From contig AUJT01000021.1 in NCBI GenBank assembly GCA_000424365.1, positions 1-64,000 on the forward strand: a stretch of 64,000 bases of DNA, in the 5' to 3' direction. How positions within the stretch are numbered: the stretch's first letter is position 1; every line of letters begins with the position of its first letter. This DNA comes from Lachnospiraceae bacterium NK4A144. GTDB taxonomy: Bacteria > Bacillota > Clostridia > Lachnospirales > Lachnospiraceae. Made by a program: the position numbers and the translations under genes. Positions 17,282 to 26,218 of this stretch are shown here, piece by piece. The notes beneath the pieces are model-generated. The model did no database searches. It saw only the letters and a program-made list of their open reading frames with translations, and had not been told where the DNA came from.

Positions 17282-17546
17282 ATTTGCAAGTGCTTTGTTA
17301 AACTTTATACAGAAGAATATATGAGTGTAGGCTCGGATGTATTTTACATCGCTGATAAACAATGCAAGTTGGGAGTTGCATCTGTTAATGACAAGGATGT
17401 CAGTATGGAACCGTTAAGGGGAAGTTACAGAACAGGGAAAGTTCAAGCGAAAGGAGACAGGAGAATTCAAGATCGTTCATTCCTGACCCGGGAGTGATCT
17501 GATCAGGCCGGTGAGAGTAGCGCCTCACCATCTGGAGGTTTCGAAA
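17282..17546 (+). promoter_or_regulatory. Long leader of the surface protein gene
   Basis: This stretch holds no gene. TTGCAA (17284-17289) and TATACA (17306-17311), 16 nt apart, are a weak promoter candidate. If used, the leader is about 230 nt. Two stems are visible: CCTGA (near 17484) with TCAGG (near 17503), and GGTGAG with CTCACC just before the ribosome binding site TGGAGG. I could not match it to a known riboswitch. Confidence 0.35.
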
Positions 17547-20500
17547 ATGAAGAGAATGAGGTTGAGGACGCTGAGTCTGTTTTTTGCAGCTGTTCTCACG
17601 CTCACTGCAATTACCGGAAGTTATGGGAGCGTTCCGGTAAATGCCGGAGAAGAAGATGCGATAACGGTAGATTCTGATTCCGGTGATGACGGTGATGCGA
17701 ATACAGACTCTGAGGATAGAAACGATGATTCTGAATCTGATTCTGGGGATTCTAAAGACGACGGAAATTCCGATGATGGAGGGGATTCCGGCGATGATTC
17801 ACAGGGTGAAGGGAAACAGGATGATTCGGGCCAGGATGATAGTGGCAATGGTCAGGGTGATGATAATGGGTCAGGTGGAGGCGAACAGGATCCTTCCGCG
17901 CCTGCAGATCCAGGTCAGTCGACAGATCCTTCTGCGCCGACAGATCCGGCACAGCCGACAGATCCTGCAGCACCGGTAGATCCAAGTCAGCCGACAGATC
18001 CTGCAGCACCGGTAGATCCGGCACAGCCGACAGATCCTGCAGCACCGGTAGATCCTACAGCACCGGTAGATCCAAGCCAGCCGACAGATCCTGCAACACC
18101 GGTGGATCCGGCACAGCCTACGGATCCTGCAGTAGATCCGGGTGAGGCAGATCCTACGGAGGCAGCTCCGACGGATGAGGCAGATCCTACGATCCAGAAT
18201 CCTACAGATAATCTTCCGGTAGAGGCCGAGCCTACTGAAGAAGAGGAAGAGGAAGTAGAATTTGATGAGACCATCGTAGCTGATGGAGTTACGATCCGAA
18301 TTCAGGCTGATAAAGGAGTTTTCCCTGAGGGAACCTACTTTGAGGCCGATAAGGTCACAGATAGCGGAAAGATTGAAACTATCGAGAATACCATTGAAAA
18401 TACATCCGGCAAAGAAGTTGATAAGTCAGTTACGTTCGATATCAAAACTTATGATAAAGAGCATAATCGTATCCAGCCTGACACAAGTAAGGGCAAGGTT
18501 CGTGTAACATTTGGTAATATTGATTGTGATGCCGACCAGACTCTTGAAGCATTTTATGTAAATGATAATCTTGAGTCTGCCAAAAAGGTAGGTTCCTCAG
18601 AGAAGGGTGAAAAGAAAGTAGAGTTCCCTGTAAATCATTTTTCACTTTATGGATATGGTATTCTTAAAAATCAGTCCAGTAAGGGAATAGAATACATAAT
18701 TAAGGTTGTTGATCAGGATGGTAATCCTATTGCCGGGGCAGATGTTACGATAACCGACAAACAAAATAAAGATAGTCAGGGGACATCGCTTACTATAAAA
18801 ACAGATACTGAAGGTGTTGCTGGTAAGTTTACGCATAAGATGGGTAACCAGACATCAACAAAGGTTGTATTGAATGGAGTGACGTTGGCGGAAGGTGTGA
18901 ATTATCCTACAAACGAGCCATTTAATGCGGGTCATGGCTATTATTTTGATCTTACCGGAGATCCGTTGGTAATTAATCTTCACTATGACACAATAAAGTA
19001 TCATAACAATGCGCCAGAGGGAAGAACTGTTACCGGATCCATGGTCGATCAGGTGATCTATGCTGGAAGTAAAGAGAAGCTTACAAAGAATGCATTTGAA
19101 ATCAAGGGATTCAAGTTCATCGGATGGTCCGGCAGTGCGGATGGCAGTGTTGAGTATGAAGATGAATACGAGTATGAGTGCAAATCTGAAACACAGAATA
19201 AAGAGCTGAATTTATATGCACAGTGGCTTCCGGATACAAACGGAGTTGATAGTGCAACAGCATATCTCGTTGCTCCGTGGGCAAATAATGGCGGCGGAAA
19301 ATTTGAGTTAGATGATAAAAAAACCGGTGTTACACCTACATCAAATGACGCAGAATTCTTTATACCCATAGGTGTCGAAAAGTCCGGATCGATTGACAAT
19401 TTTGTAAATACATATTATTCACAGTTTGTAAGAAAGAACCATGATGATTTTGATAGTCATGTGAAATTCGGTGCGTTCTTGGCCGATTTCGAAAAAGAAA
19501 TGCATGGTTTCAAGGTAATTGTTAAAGATGGCACTATTACCGTGGTAAATAAGGAGTATTCATATTCTTCGACGCTCAATAAGATCACATGGTATGTTGC
19601 AAAGAACGAATCGTCAGATTACAACAAAGTTGGATGGCATGTCGACGGTTTTACTACTTGGAACAAAGTTGATGCAGCATATAAAGTAACGTTCCACTCA
19701 AATGGAGGAACGCCGGTTGCTCAGCAGACTGTATCTTATAATGGAAAAGTCACAAAGCCTGAAAATCCGACGAAGAATAATAATAAATTTGAGGGTTGGT
19801 TCAGAGATGAGGCTTGCACTACAGAATATGACTTTGATTCAAAGGTCATAGGTGATCTTGAACTCTATGCGGGATGGTCTGAAGAGCATAGCCTTAAGAT
19901 TAAAATTTATGATGATGACACAAATACACTGATTACCAGTGATTCTCCGGTTAGCTACAAGCTGAAACTTGACGATGAGGAAATCAGCGAAGTTAGCGCA
20001 AACGGAATCACAGTTTCAAATGGAACAAAATATCGTATTACCGACATCGAAATAACTGATCCGTATAAATACTCAGGATATCAGGTAGATGGAGGAAGTG
20101 TTGATACTTCGAATCCTGATGCTATTACGGGAACAGTAATAGCTGATACAGAAGTTGTCATTCACGTGAGCAGACTTAAGGTAACGGTATCATTTGATAC
20201 AGATGGTGGATTCCCTGTACCGGAAGATCAGATTATCTCAAAAGGAAGTCAGGCAACAGAACCTGATGAAAAGCCTGTCAGTGATGGTCGTAAATTCAAC
20301 GGTTGGTATTCTGATAAGGATACACAGGATAAGTATGATTTTACAACGACTGTAAGTGGCGATATGACACTGTATGCAGGATATGATCCGGATATGACGA
20401 TAAGTGGAAATGCTACGATCCATGTTCGTATCCCGTCAGAGTCATTGAAACCTAAACCACACGAAGAAACCATAAAAAAGCCAAATCCTTGCATAGGTTA

Positions 20501-21791
20501 TCCGATCAAAAATTATTTAAAGGTCGGAACAGCTAAAGTAACTTCTTTCATTGCAGCGACATATTCGTCCTATGTGGAGGATGATCTTAATGATCATGTA
20601 ATAGATCCGGCAGTGCGTGAGCCGTCAAGTAATGGTTATCTAGCTATAAAAGAGGGCGGACGTCTTGATTGCTGGATCGCCAAGATGGATGGAAAGAATT
20701 ATATTCTGGTTGTTGAAAATGGAAAGCTTTATAAAGCGGATCCTGCAACGTTTGAGTTTTACTGCATTAAGAAACCTGAAAGTGATAAGAATTATCACAT
20801 CGAAGCTGATGTCGTTTGGGAAGAGATGGATTTCTTACCTCTTACAATTTCCGGCAACAGTCTTGAAGTGACTTATGATGGACAGGAACATGTAGTTGAA
20901 GGCTTTACACCGACTGAGGTTCAGGTTGGAACTGGTGTAAATCAAATTACCGGAATTACTGCAGTTGCTAAGGGAACAGAAGTCGGAACACATGAAACCG
21001 TTTTTTCCGGAACTCCGATAATTCAGGGTGGTATGAAGATCAATATAGCTCCGCTATATAAGATTACATACGTACCCGGAAAACTTGTGATCAAGCCTCG
21101 TCAGTACACGGTATCCTTCAATACGATGGGTGGAGAACCGACAGTTCCATCACAGAGTGTAAGTGAAGGAAGTGCAGCGACTGAACCGGGTACAAGGCCG
21201 GAGAAAGCCGGATTTGTATTTAAGGGATGGTTTGAGGATGCAGAAGGTAATGATCCATATGATTTCAGTACTCCGATAACCTCAGATAAAGAAATCTTTG
21301 CAGGGTATGAATCGGATATGTCGGTACTGGTAAATGATGCAAAGACATTTATCCAGATCCCCGGTGCGTCTGAAGTGGTCGAAAAAACGATCAAACACGG
21401 TGCAGGTGAAGCTGTTGCCTCATATGGTGACGCAGGATACCTGAAGCTTGGCTCGACAAAACTTACAAAATATGTAACAGATCAGTATGTTTCATATGCT
21501 GAGAGTGATGTAGGCGATCATGTACTTGAGCACATATTTATTGAAAATGGAGAGCATGAATATGCAGGAAATAAATATTGGCTTAAGAATTACGAAACAT
21601 CGCAGACTATTGAAGCTGTTTTGAATGATGAGACCTGGATCGGTGATCTGAGTACTCTTAGATGGTATGTTATCAAGAATTATGATAATTCTACAAATGT
21701 CAAAACATGGCATGTGGACGGTAGAGTTAACTGGACGAAGGTTGATCCAAGTAAGGAATTATCAATATATCAGCTAACAGTGCTACAGTAA
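17547..21791 (+). CDS. Giant surface protein with Listeria-Bacteroides repeats, N-terminal part of a frame-broken gene
   Basis: This is a secreted adhesin-like protein, 1414 aa as read. A signal peptide (about 1-34) ends VPVNA. An Asp/Ser/Gly-rich acidic region reaches about residue 113. A Pro-rich region of repeating PTDPAAPVDPAQ units (about 114-200) and an acidic patch follow. A CNA-like domain starts near 381 (VVDQDGNPIAGADVTI). Four InlB-type Listeria-Bacteroides (Flg_new) repeats begin near 481, 711, 878 and 1187, with GGTPVAQQ- and GWF/GWY-type motifs. An unnamed module ending WHVDG/W-KVD recurs between them, and a YDGQ domain lies near 1105. The frame stops abruptly inside a second YDGQ domain at an ATATAT tract (21765-21770); the rest continues in another frame. 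ATG 17547 follows TGGAGG. Confidence 0.8.
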   Translation: MKRMRLRTLSLFFAAVLTLTAITGSYGSVPVNAGEEDAITVDSDSGDDGDANTDSEDRNDDSESDSGDSKDDGNSDDGGDSGDDSQGEGKQDDSGQDDSGNGQGDDNGSGGGEQDPSAPADPGQSTDPSAPTDPAQPTDPAAPVDPSQPTDPAAPVDPAQPTDPAAPVDPTAPVDPSQPTDPATPVDPAQPTDPAVDPGEADPTEAAPTDEADPTIQNPTDNLPVEAEPTEEEEEEVEFDETIVADGVTIRIQADKGVFPEGTYFEADKVTDSGKIETIENTIENTSGKEVDKSVTFDIKTYDKEHNRIQPDTSKGKVRVTFGNIDCDADQTLEAFYVNDNLESAKKVGSSEKGEKKVEFPVNHFSLYGYGILKNQSSKGIEYIIKVVDQDGNPIAGADVTITDKQNKDSQGTSLTIKTDTEGVAGKFTHKMGNQTSTKVVLNGVTLAEGVNYPTNEPFNAGHGYYFDLTGDPLVINLHYDTIKYHNNAPEGRTVTGSMVDQVIYAGSKEKLTKNAFEIKGFKFIGWSGSADGSVEYEDEYEYECKSETQNKELNLYAQWLPDTNGVDSATAYLVAPWANNGGGKFELDDKKTGVTPTSNDAEFFIPIGVEKSGSIDNFVNTYYSQFVRKNHDDFDSHVKFGAFLADFEKEMHGFKVIVKDGTITVVNKEYSYSSTLNKITWYVAKNESSDYNKVGWHVDGFTTWNKVDAAYKVTFHSNGGTPVAQQTVSYNGKVTKPENPTKNNNKFEGWFRDEACTTEYDFDSKVIGDLELYAGWSEEHSLKIKIYDDDTNTLITSDSPVSYKLKLDDEEISEVSANGITVSNGTKYRITDIEITDPYKYSGYQVDGGSVDTSNPDAITGTVIADTEVVIHVSRLKVTVSFDTDGGFPVPEDQIISKGSQATEPDEKPVSDGRKFNGWYSDKDTQDKYDFTTTVSGDMTLYAGYDPDMTISGNATIHVRIPSESLKPKPHEETIKKPNPCIGYPIKNYLKVGTAKVTSFIAATYSSYVEDDLNDHVIDPAVREPSSNGYLAIKEGGRLDCWIAKMDGKNYILVVENGKLYKADPATFEFYCIKKPESDKNYHIEADVVWEEMDFLPLTISGNSLEVTYDGQEHVVEGFTPTEVQVGTGVNQITGITAVAKGTEVGTHETVFSGTPIIQGGMKINIAPLYKITYVPGKLVIKPRQYTVSFNTMGGEPTVPSQSVSEGSAATEPGTRPEKAGFVFKGWFEDAEGNDPYDFSTPITSDKEIFAGYESDMSVLVNDAKTFIQIPGASEVVEKTIKHGAGEAVASYGDAGYLKLGSTKLTKYVTDQYVSYAESDVGDHVLEHIFIENGEHEYAGNKYWLKNYETSQTIEAVLNDETWIGDLSTLRWYVIKNYDNSTNVKTWHVDGRVNWTKVDPSKELSIYQLTVLQ

Positions 21792-21874
21792 ATTATGACG
21801 GTCAAGAGAAGAAAGTAGAGGGTTTTGTACAGAATGAATTTGTAATTGATGGCGAGAAATATACAGTTTCCGGA

Positions 21875-23338
21875 ATGAATGCGATAGCAAAAGGAACAGA
21901 AGCCGGAATATATCCGACAAAGATTACTTATACTACTGAAAGTCATAAGCCGGTAGTCTATGACAGCCATGGTAATGATGTATCATTACAGTTCACCGTT
22001 AATGTAATAGCAGGACAGCTGACGATCAACCGAAGTGAAGGCGGCATCTCGATCACAGGTAAGGCTGTTGATGAAGAGTATGACGGTGAGGCTAAGAAGA
22101 TCGAGCCTGTACAGGTAAGTGGAATTAGCGGAGAATACAAAGTATTCTACAGTATCGTAAGCGGAAACGGACATGATACAGGCAGAGAGATCGAACCGGT
22201 TAATGATGATCAGCAGGTAGGTCGTGCAGGTGTTCGGAGTGTAAGATCTGCTCGTATCGACGAAGTAACAGCTGATGAAGGTGAGTACTTATACGAGGAT
22301 CTTCCTTCCTTTACAGATGTAACAGAACTTGAAATTAAGGCAAAGGTTAAGAGCGATAATTACGAGGATATTCCTCCGTATTACATCCCGTTAACGATCA
22401 GACCGAGAAAAGCTAAGGCTAATTCTGAGGGAGCAACAAAGGTTTATGACGGAAAAGCTCTTACCAATGAAAGCGAAGTAAAGATCGATCGTCTGGTAGA
22501 AGGTCAGAAACCTACTATCAAGATAACAGGAAGTCAGCTCCATGCAGGAAGCAGCAAGAATACTTTTGAACTTTCCAATAGTGGAAAATTTAAGACAACG
22601 AACTACGACATCACAAATAACTATGGAACACTTACAGTAACACCGGCACCGGTTTCGATCAGTGCTAAGAATTACACAAAGACCAAAGGTGATGCGGATC
22701 CTACATTTGAAGCTGATGTAGCAGGTAATATTTACAATAATGAAGTAACATGGTCACTTGCCCGTGAGTCGGGTGAGGCGGTTGGTACATATGCGATCAA
22801 CGTTTCATTCTTAGGAACAAGCGACTACAATGTAGCAACAAAGGTTGGCACACTGACTATCGTTAGACGTGGAGGCGGTGGAGGAAACAAGCCGTCTACA
22901 CCTTCAACTCCGGGAACACCCGGTGGACCCGGTACACCCGGCGAACCCGGTACACCAGGATCACCTGTATTACCGACCACACCTACATTAGCAGCGTTGC
23001 TTCCGACAGGCGGAGTCCTCGGAGCTATCGCAGGACCGGCCGGAGGTTTGACACCGGCAGCAATAGCGGGCGGTTTGTTAGATCTCGATGGTGAAGTACT
23101 TGGTATCAGAGACGAACCTACGGCAGTATCAGAAGATGCAGCTCCGGATGATATCGGAGATGAACCGGATCTCATATCTGATGTACTTGGTGTAAGAGAG
23201 GATGCATGCTGGATACACTGGCTTATCTTACTTCTCACTGTGATATATGCTCTTTACAATACGATCCGTATCGGAGCAAGACATCACCTCATCAAGAAGT
23301 TGGATGATGACGAGACAGAGAACACTCAGGAAAGCTGA
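21875..23338 (+). CDS. Surface protein C-terminal part with membrane anchor (continuation after frame break)
   Basis: This is the C-terminal continuation of the preceding gene in the -1/+2 frame. The frame is open from 21755, upstream of the first ATG at 21875, and begins in mid-domain (NYDGQEKKVEGF, matching TYDGQEHVVEGF earlier). Further YDG/MBG-type domains follow (KVYDGKALTNES, then SAKNYTKTKGDADPTFEA). After these come a Gly/Pro/Thr linker and a C-terminal transmembrane helix (WIHWLILLLTVIYALYN) with a short charged tail. Alone it lacks a signal peptide and a convincing ribosome binding site, so it is probably a pseudogene half, a phase-variable tail or a sequencing artefact. Removing 2 bp from the AT tract would give one protein of 1929 aa. 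Confidence 0.75.
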   Translation: MNAIAKGTEAGIYPTKITYTTESHKPVVYDSHGNDVSLQFTVNVIAGQLTINRSEGGISITGKAVDEEYDGEAKKIEPVQVSGISGEYKVFYSIVSGNGHDTGREIEPVNDDQQVGRAGVRSVRSARIDEVTADEGEYLYEDLPSFTDVTELEIKAKVKSDNYEDIPPYYIPLTIRPRKAKANSEGATKVYDGKALTNESEVKIDRLVEGQKPTIKITGSQLHAGSSKNTFELSNSGKFKTTNYDITNNYGTLTVTPAPVSISAKNYTKTKGDADPTFEADVAGNIYNNEVTWSLARESGEAVGTYAINVSFLGTSDYNVATKVGTLTIVRRGGGGGNKPSTPSTPGTPGGPGTPGEPGTPGSPVLPTTPTLAALLPTGGVLGAIAGPAGGLTPAAIAGGLLDLDGEVLGIRDEPTAVSEDAAPDDIGDEPDLISDVLGVREDACWIHWLILLLTVIYALYNTIRIGARHHLIKKLDDDETENTQES

Positions 23339-23408
23339 GAATCAGAATTCTTCGATAAATATGAACCGGCATCGGTAAAACGGTGCCGGATTTCAGGAAA
23401 GGAGCGGT

Positions 23409-23663
23409 ATGGATAACATTAATTACAATAATGACCCTAATAATAATTACGACAGAGAAGATCCTGAGAAGAAAAATACTAAGATGCGTAAATGGGACAA
23501 TGCAGTGAGTATTATCTTTGTTATAGCACTGATCGTCATCGCATTTTTCTGGAAATGTCACTTTGATCCTATCGTTACGATAGTTGCAGGTGTGATCGTA
23601 GGAGCATCAACACTCGTTGGTCACAATCAGTATAAGAAGATCAAAGAGTTGTCAGAAAGGTAA
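23409..23663 (+). CDS. Small membrane protein of unknown function
   Basis: This 84-aa protein has an Asn/Asp-rich, then Lys-rich hydrophilic N-terminus (about 1-30). Two hydrophobic helices follow (AVSIIFVIALIVIAFFW and IVTIVAGVIVGASTLVG), then a short basic tail. I recognise no family. It starts 70 nt after the surface protein, behind GGAAAGGAG, and ends before a strong terminator, so it is co-expressed with the surface protein and could assist its anchoring. That role is inference. Confidence 0.65.
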   Translation: MDNINYNNDPNNNYDREDPEKKNTKMRKWDNAVSIIFVIALIVIAFFWKCHFDPIVTIVAGVIVGASTLVGHNQYKKIKELSER

Positions 23664-23687
23664 AATACCAGGAGAGTATCTGGAGGG

Positions 23688-23737
23688 ATACCGCGCAGGC
23701 TGAGTGAAGGAACACCGGTCTGCGCGGTATAAATTTT
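23688..23737 (+). terminator. Rho-independent terminator of the surface protein operon
   Basis: A perfect 11-bp stem ATACCGCGCAG (23688-23698) / CTGCGCGGTAT (23720-23730) has a 21-nt loop and is followed by AAATTTT. Confidence 0.75.
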
Positions 23738-23744
23738 AAAATTA

Positions 23745-23773
23745 TTGCATATTGCATGGTAAAGATGTATAAT
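23745..23773 (+). promoter_or_regulatory. Probable rho promoter
   Basis: TTGCAT (23745-23750), exactly 17 nt, and a perfect TATAAT (23768-23773). Transcription would start near 23780. Confidence 0.6.
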
Positions 23774-23779
23774 GTGCAC

Positions 23780-24054
23780 GGTTCTAAATTCAGATCATAC
23801 ATTTCTCAAAAAAACCTGTTATAGTTTTTTCATTTCAATAAATGCTTAAATAATAGGGAAATATGACCGATATATAAGTCGGAAACTGATAGAGAAATCC
23901 TTTGGAATGTCGAATCATTATCAAAATTCTATTTTCGGGAAAATAATCCACTGAAAAAATAAATATGAAAAATGTGCAGTATCTATGGAGATCGGGAACG
24001 GTTCTTTTATAGATAGGTCGTGAGCATTTTAAATAAATCAATGCGGAGGTTTTT
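23780..24054 (+). other. Long 5' leader of rho
   Basis: There are about 275 nt between the predicted start point and the rho start codon. It is AT-rich, has no credible reading frame and no strong hairpin. Long leaders before rho are known in bacteria where Rho limits its own transcription; that this applies here is inference. Confidence 0.35.
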
Positions 24055-25503
24055 ATGAGAGAGAAGCTGCAGACATTACCACTGGTACAGCTTAGAGAAT
24101 TGGCAAAGTCCCGTGGTATCAAGGGGATATCCACTATGAAAAAAGCGGATCTCATTGATCGTCTGTGCCTTGAGGCTGAAAAGGGCGGAGAACAAGAACG
24201 TTCTGCACCGAAAGAAAGGGCAGTTACAAGGGAGAAAACTGCACCTTTGGAAAAGCCTGATAAGGCAGAAAAGGAAGCCGTGTCTGAGAGAAGGACAGAG
24301 CGTACGGAGCGGAGCGAAATTAAGCGTGAAAGACCACAGGAGACAACAGATCTGCCTATGGATAAAGAATCACTTGATTCAGGACAGGTTGCCTGCGGTA
24401 TTCTTGAGGTAATGGCTGACGGATATGGATTTATAAGAAGTGAAAACTATCTTCCCGGAGATAATGATGTTTATGTTGCACCGAGTCAGATCCGCAGGTT
24501 TAACCTAAAGACAGGGGATATGATCGTTGGAAATACACGTGTAAAAACTCAGGGAGAAAAGTTTTCGGCTTTGCTTTTTGTGCGTTCTATAAATGGGTTC
24601 CATCCGTCAGAAGCGCAGAAAAGAATGAATTTCGAGGACATGACTCCCATATTCCCTAATGAGCGTATAAACCTCGAAAAAGGTAATTCAAATGTGGCGA
24701 TGCGTATGATGGATATCATAAGTCCGGTAGGTAAGGGACAGAGAGGTATGATCGTAGCTCCTCCCAAGGCCGGAAAGACCACGCTTCTTAAGAATATCGC
24801 AAAATCGGTCACGAATGCATATCCTGATATTCATCTCATAATTCTTCTTATTGATGAAAGACCTGAGGAAGTTACGGATATGAAGGAGTCCATTAAGGGA
24901 CGCAATGTAGAAGTTATTTATTCTACATTTGACGAGCTGCCAGAGCATCATAAGCGCGTTTCAGAGATGGTTATTGAAAGAGCAAGACGTCTTGTTGAGC
25001 ATAAAAAGGACGTAATGATCCTTTTGGATTCCATTACAAGACTTTCACGAGCATATAACCTTACTGTACCGCCATCAGGAAGAACTTTGTCAGGTGGTCT
25101 TGACCCTGCTGCTCTTCACATGCCAAAGAGATTCTTTGGTGCTGCGAGAAATATGAGAGAGGGAGGATCGCTGACAGTCCTCGCTACAGCTCTTGTTGAA
25201 ACAGGCAGCAAAATGGATGATGTAGTTTATGAGGAATTTAAGGGAACAGGTAACATGGAGATGGCACTTAACCGAAAACTCCAGGAAAAGAGAGTGTTCC
25301 CTGCGATCGATCTGCAGAAATCCGGAACAAGACGAGATGATCTGCTGCTTTCAGATCAGGAAAAGGAAGCGACGGATATTATCCATAAAGCGCTTAACGG
25401 CATAAAGTCCGATGATGCCGCAGAAAAGCTGATAGATCTCTTTGCGCGTACCAGAAATAATAGAGAGTTTATGGAGCTTGTTAAAAAAGTAAGATTCTAT
25501 TAA
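24055..25503 (+). CDS. rho: Transcription termination factor Rho
   Basis: Rho is a hexameric RNA helicase that terminates transcription. At 482 aa it is longer than E. coli Rho (419). The N-terminal Rho_N helical domain (about 1-42) has [21 protein letters not shown] charged insertion (about 43-100) rich in Glu, Arg and Lys follows, then the RNA-binding cold-shock-like domain [14 protein letters not shown] (115-128). The ATPase domain has Walker [10 protein letters not shown] (235-243) and the conserved [14 protein letters not shown]-like segment. It is preceded by GCGGAGG. It lies upstream of rpmE, a common gene order in Firmicutes. Confidence 0.96.
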   Translation: MREKLQTLPLVQLRELAKSRGIKGISTMKKADLIDRLCLEAEKGGEQERSAPKERAVTREKTAPLEKPDKAEKEAVSERRTERTERSEIKRERPQETTDLPMDKESLDSGQVACGILEVMADGYGFIRSENYLPGDNDVYVAPSQIRRFNLKTGDMIVGNTRVKTQGEKFSALLFVRSINGFHPSEAQKRMNFEDMTPIFPNERINLEKGNSNVAMRMMDIISPVGKGQRGMIVAPPKAGKTTLLKNIAKSVTNAYPDIHLIILLIDERPEEVTDMKESIKGRNVEVIYSTFDELPEHHKRVSEMVIERARRLVEHKKDVMILLDSITRLSRAYNLTVPPSGRTLSGGLDPAALHMPKRFFGAARNMREGGSLTVLATALVETGSKMDDVVYEEFKGTGNMEMALNRKLQEKRVFPAIDLQKSGTRRDDLLLSDQEKEATDIIHKALNGIKSDDAAEKLIDLFARTRNNREFMELVKKVRFY

Positions 25504-25552
25504 TGCTTGCCAAGTAAAAAACATTGTGATAGAATAATACAGCTGTTCAATG

Positions 25553-25696
25553 GTAGTGTTTACACGTAAACGGAGCATTTACTGCGGAGTTTACGGCCAG
25601 GAACATGGAAAAACCATTAGATTTTGCCCATCGCTGAAGGCGATTTAATTGGCAAAATCTGTTACGTGAGCGAGCTGAAAGCGAGTGAACTGTAAC
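25553..25696 (+). mobile_element. Family B MITE-like element between rho and rpmE
   Basis: About 144 bp, in the same orientation as the copy at 50936-51081. It shares the central hairpin (left arm region ATTTTGCC near 25621, right arm GGCAAAAT near 25651, inner GCGAT/GGCGAT-type stem), the segment GTTACGTGAGCGAGCTG and the right end GTGAACTGTAAC (25685-25696). The left end is decayed. The stem GTAAAC (25566-25571)/GTTTAC (25589-25594) is kept. No flanking duplication is visible. Confidence 0.7.
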
Positions 25697-25750
25697 ATTT
25701 TTTTATTTGACCGCGGGTTAGAAATCTACGGTAAAAGAAAGGATTTTGAA

Positions 25751-25957
25751 ATGAGAGAAGATATCCAGCCTAAGTACTATGAAGCAAAGGTAACATGCAA
25801 CTGCGGAAACACATTCACAACAGGTTCCACAAAGCCTGAGATCCGTGTTGAAGTTTGCTCCAAGTGCCATCCGTTCTACACAGGCATGCAGAGAACAACA
25901 CGTGCTGATGGACGTATCGATAAGTTCAACAAGAAGTACGGTATGAAGAACAACTAA
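25751..25957 (+). CDS. rpmE: 50S ribosomal protein L31 (zinc-binding form)
   Basis: bL31 is a ribosomal protein bridging the two subunits. It has 68 aa and keeps the four-cysteine zinc-binding type: CNC at residues 16-18 and CSKC at 37-40, followed by HPFYTG. ATG 25751 follows GAAAGGA. The frame is open further upstream, but that part overlaps the family B repeat and is not coding. A terminator follows at 26014-26042. Confidence 0.96.
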   Translation: MREDIQPKYYEAKVTCNCGNTFTTGSTKPEIRVEVCSKCHPFYTGMQRTTRADGRIDKFNKKYGMKNN

Positions 25958-26013
25958 TCAGAGATTCGGTGAATGCTTTCCATTTGAATAGAAAGCGCGT
26001 ACGAGTTGATTGG

Positions 26014-26042
26014 ATGGGTGGAACAATCGTTCCGCCCATTTT
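26014..26042 (+). terminator. Rho-independent terminator of rpmE
   Basis: ATGGGTGGAAC (26014-26024) pairs with GTTCCGCCCAT (26029-26039) with one G-T pair and an AATC loop; T-rich sequence follows. Confidence 0.75.
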
Positions 26043-26050
26043 CCATATAT

Positions 26051-26084
26051 ATGGATTTTGAAATGCAAGCATTTCAAAATCCAT
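26051..26084. repeat. Perfect 16-bp hairpin
   Basis: The arms at 26051-26066 and 26069-26084 are perfectly complementary over 16 bp (ATGGATTTTGAAATGC and its complement) with a 2-nt AA loop. It has no T-run. It lies in the rpmE to DUF1385 gap directly after the rpmE terminator and may be an extragenic palindrome. Confidence 0.75.
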
Positions 26085-26085
26085 G

Positions 26086-26122
26086 AAATGGGCAATGCTT
26101 CGCATTCAAAAATTGCCCATTT
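26086..26122. repeat. Second adjacent hairpin
   Basis: AAATGGGCAAT (26086-26096) and ATTGCCCATTT (26112-26122) form a perfect 11-bp stem. The loop begins with GCTTCGCATT, so that AATGC/GCATT can pair across TTC. A similar GAATGCGAAGCAT core appears at 46114-46127. Confidence 0.65.
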
Positions 26123-26218
26123 CTGTTCAGTGAAAACTTTTGTACGAAACCCGCAGTAAATGCGTGTTTCTGATTGTCAGTTTCAAAACATATGATTTTC
26201 GACATGAAAGGAAAAGAC

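Noticed and set aside
17395-17546. Cyclic di-GMP-I riboswitch before the surface protein
   Set aside because: GGGAAAG and GAAA-like pieces are present, but the conserved GACGCAAAGCC block and the expected helix order are absent.
17752-18274. Long open frames on the minus strand and other frames of the Pro/Asp repeat region
   Set aside because: They are low-complexity shadows caused by the repeated codons of the surface protein.
21755-21875. Programmed ribosomal frameshift joining the two halves of the surface protein
   Set aside because: There is no slippery heptamer and no strong downstream structure at the junction; a 2-bp change in the AT tract is simpler.
25685-25750. A longer N-terminus for L31
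   Set aside because: The extension overlaps the family B repeat end; the ribosome binding site and family length support ATG 25751.
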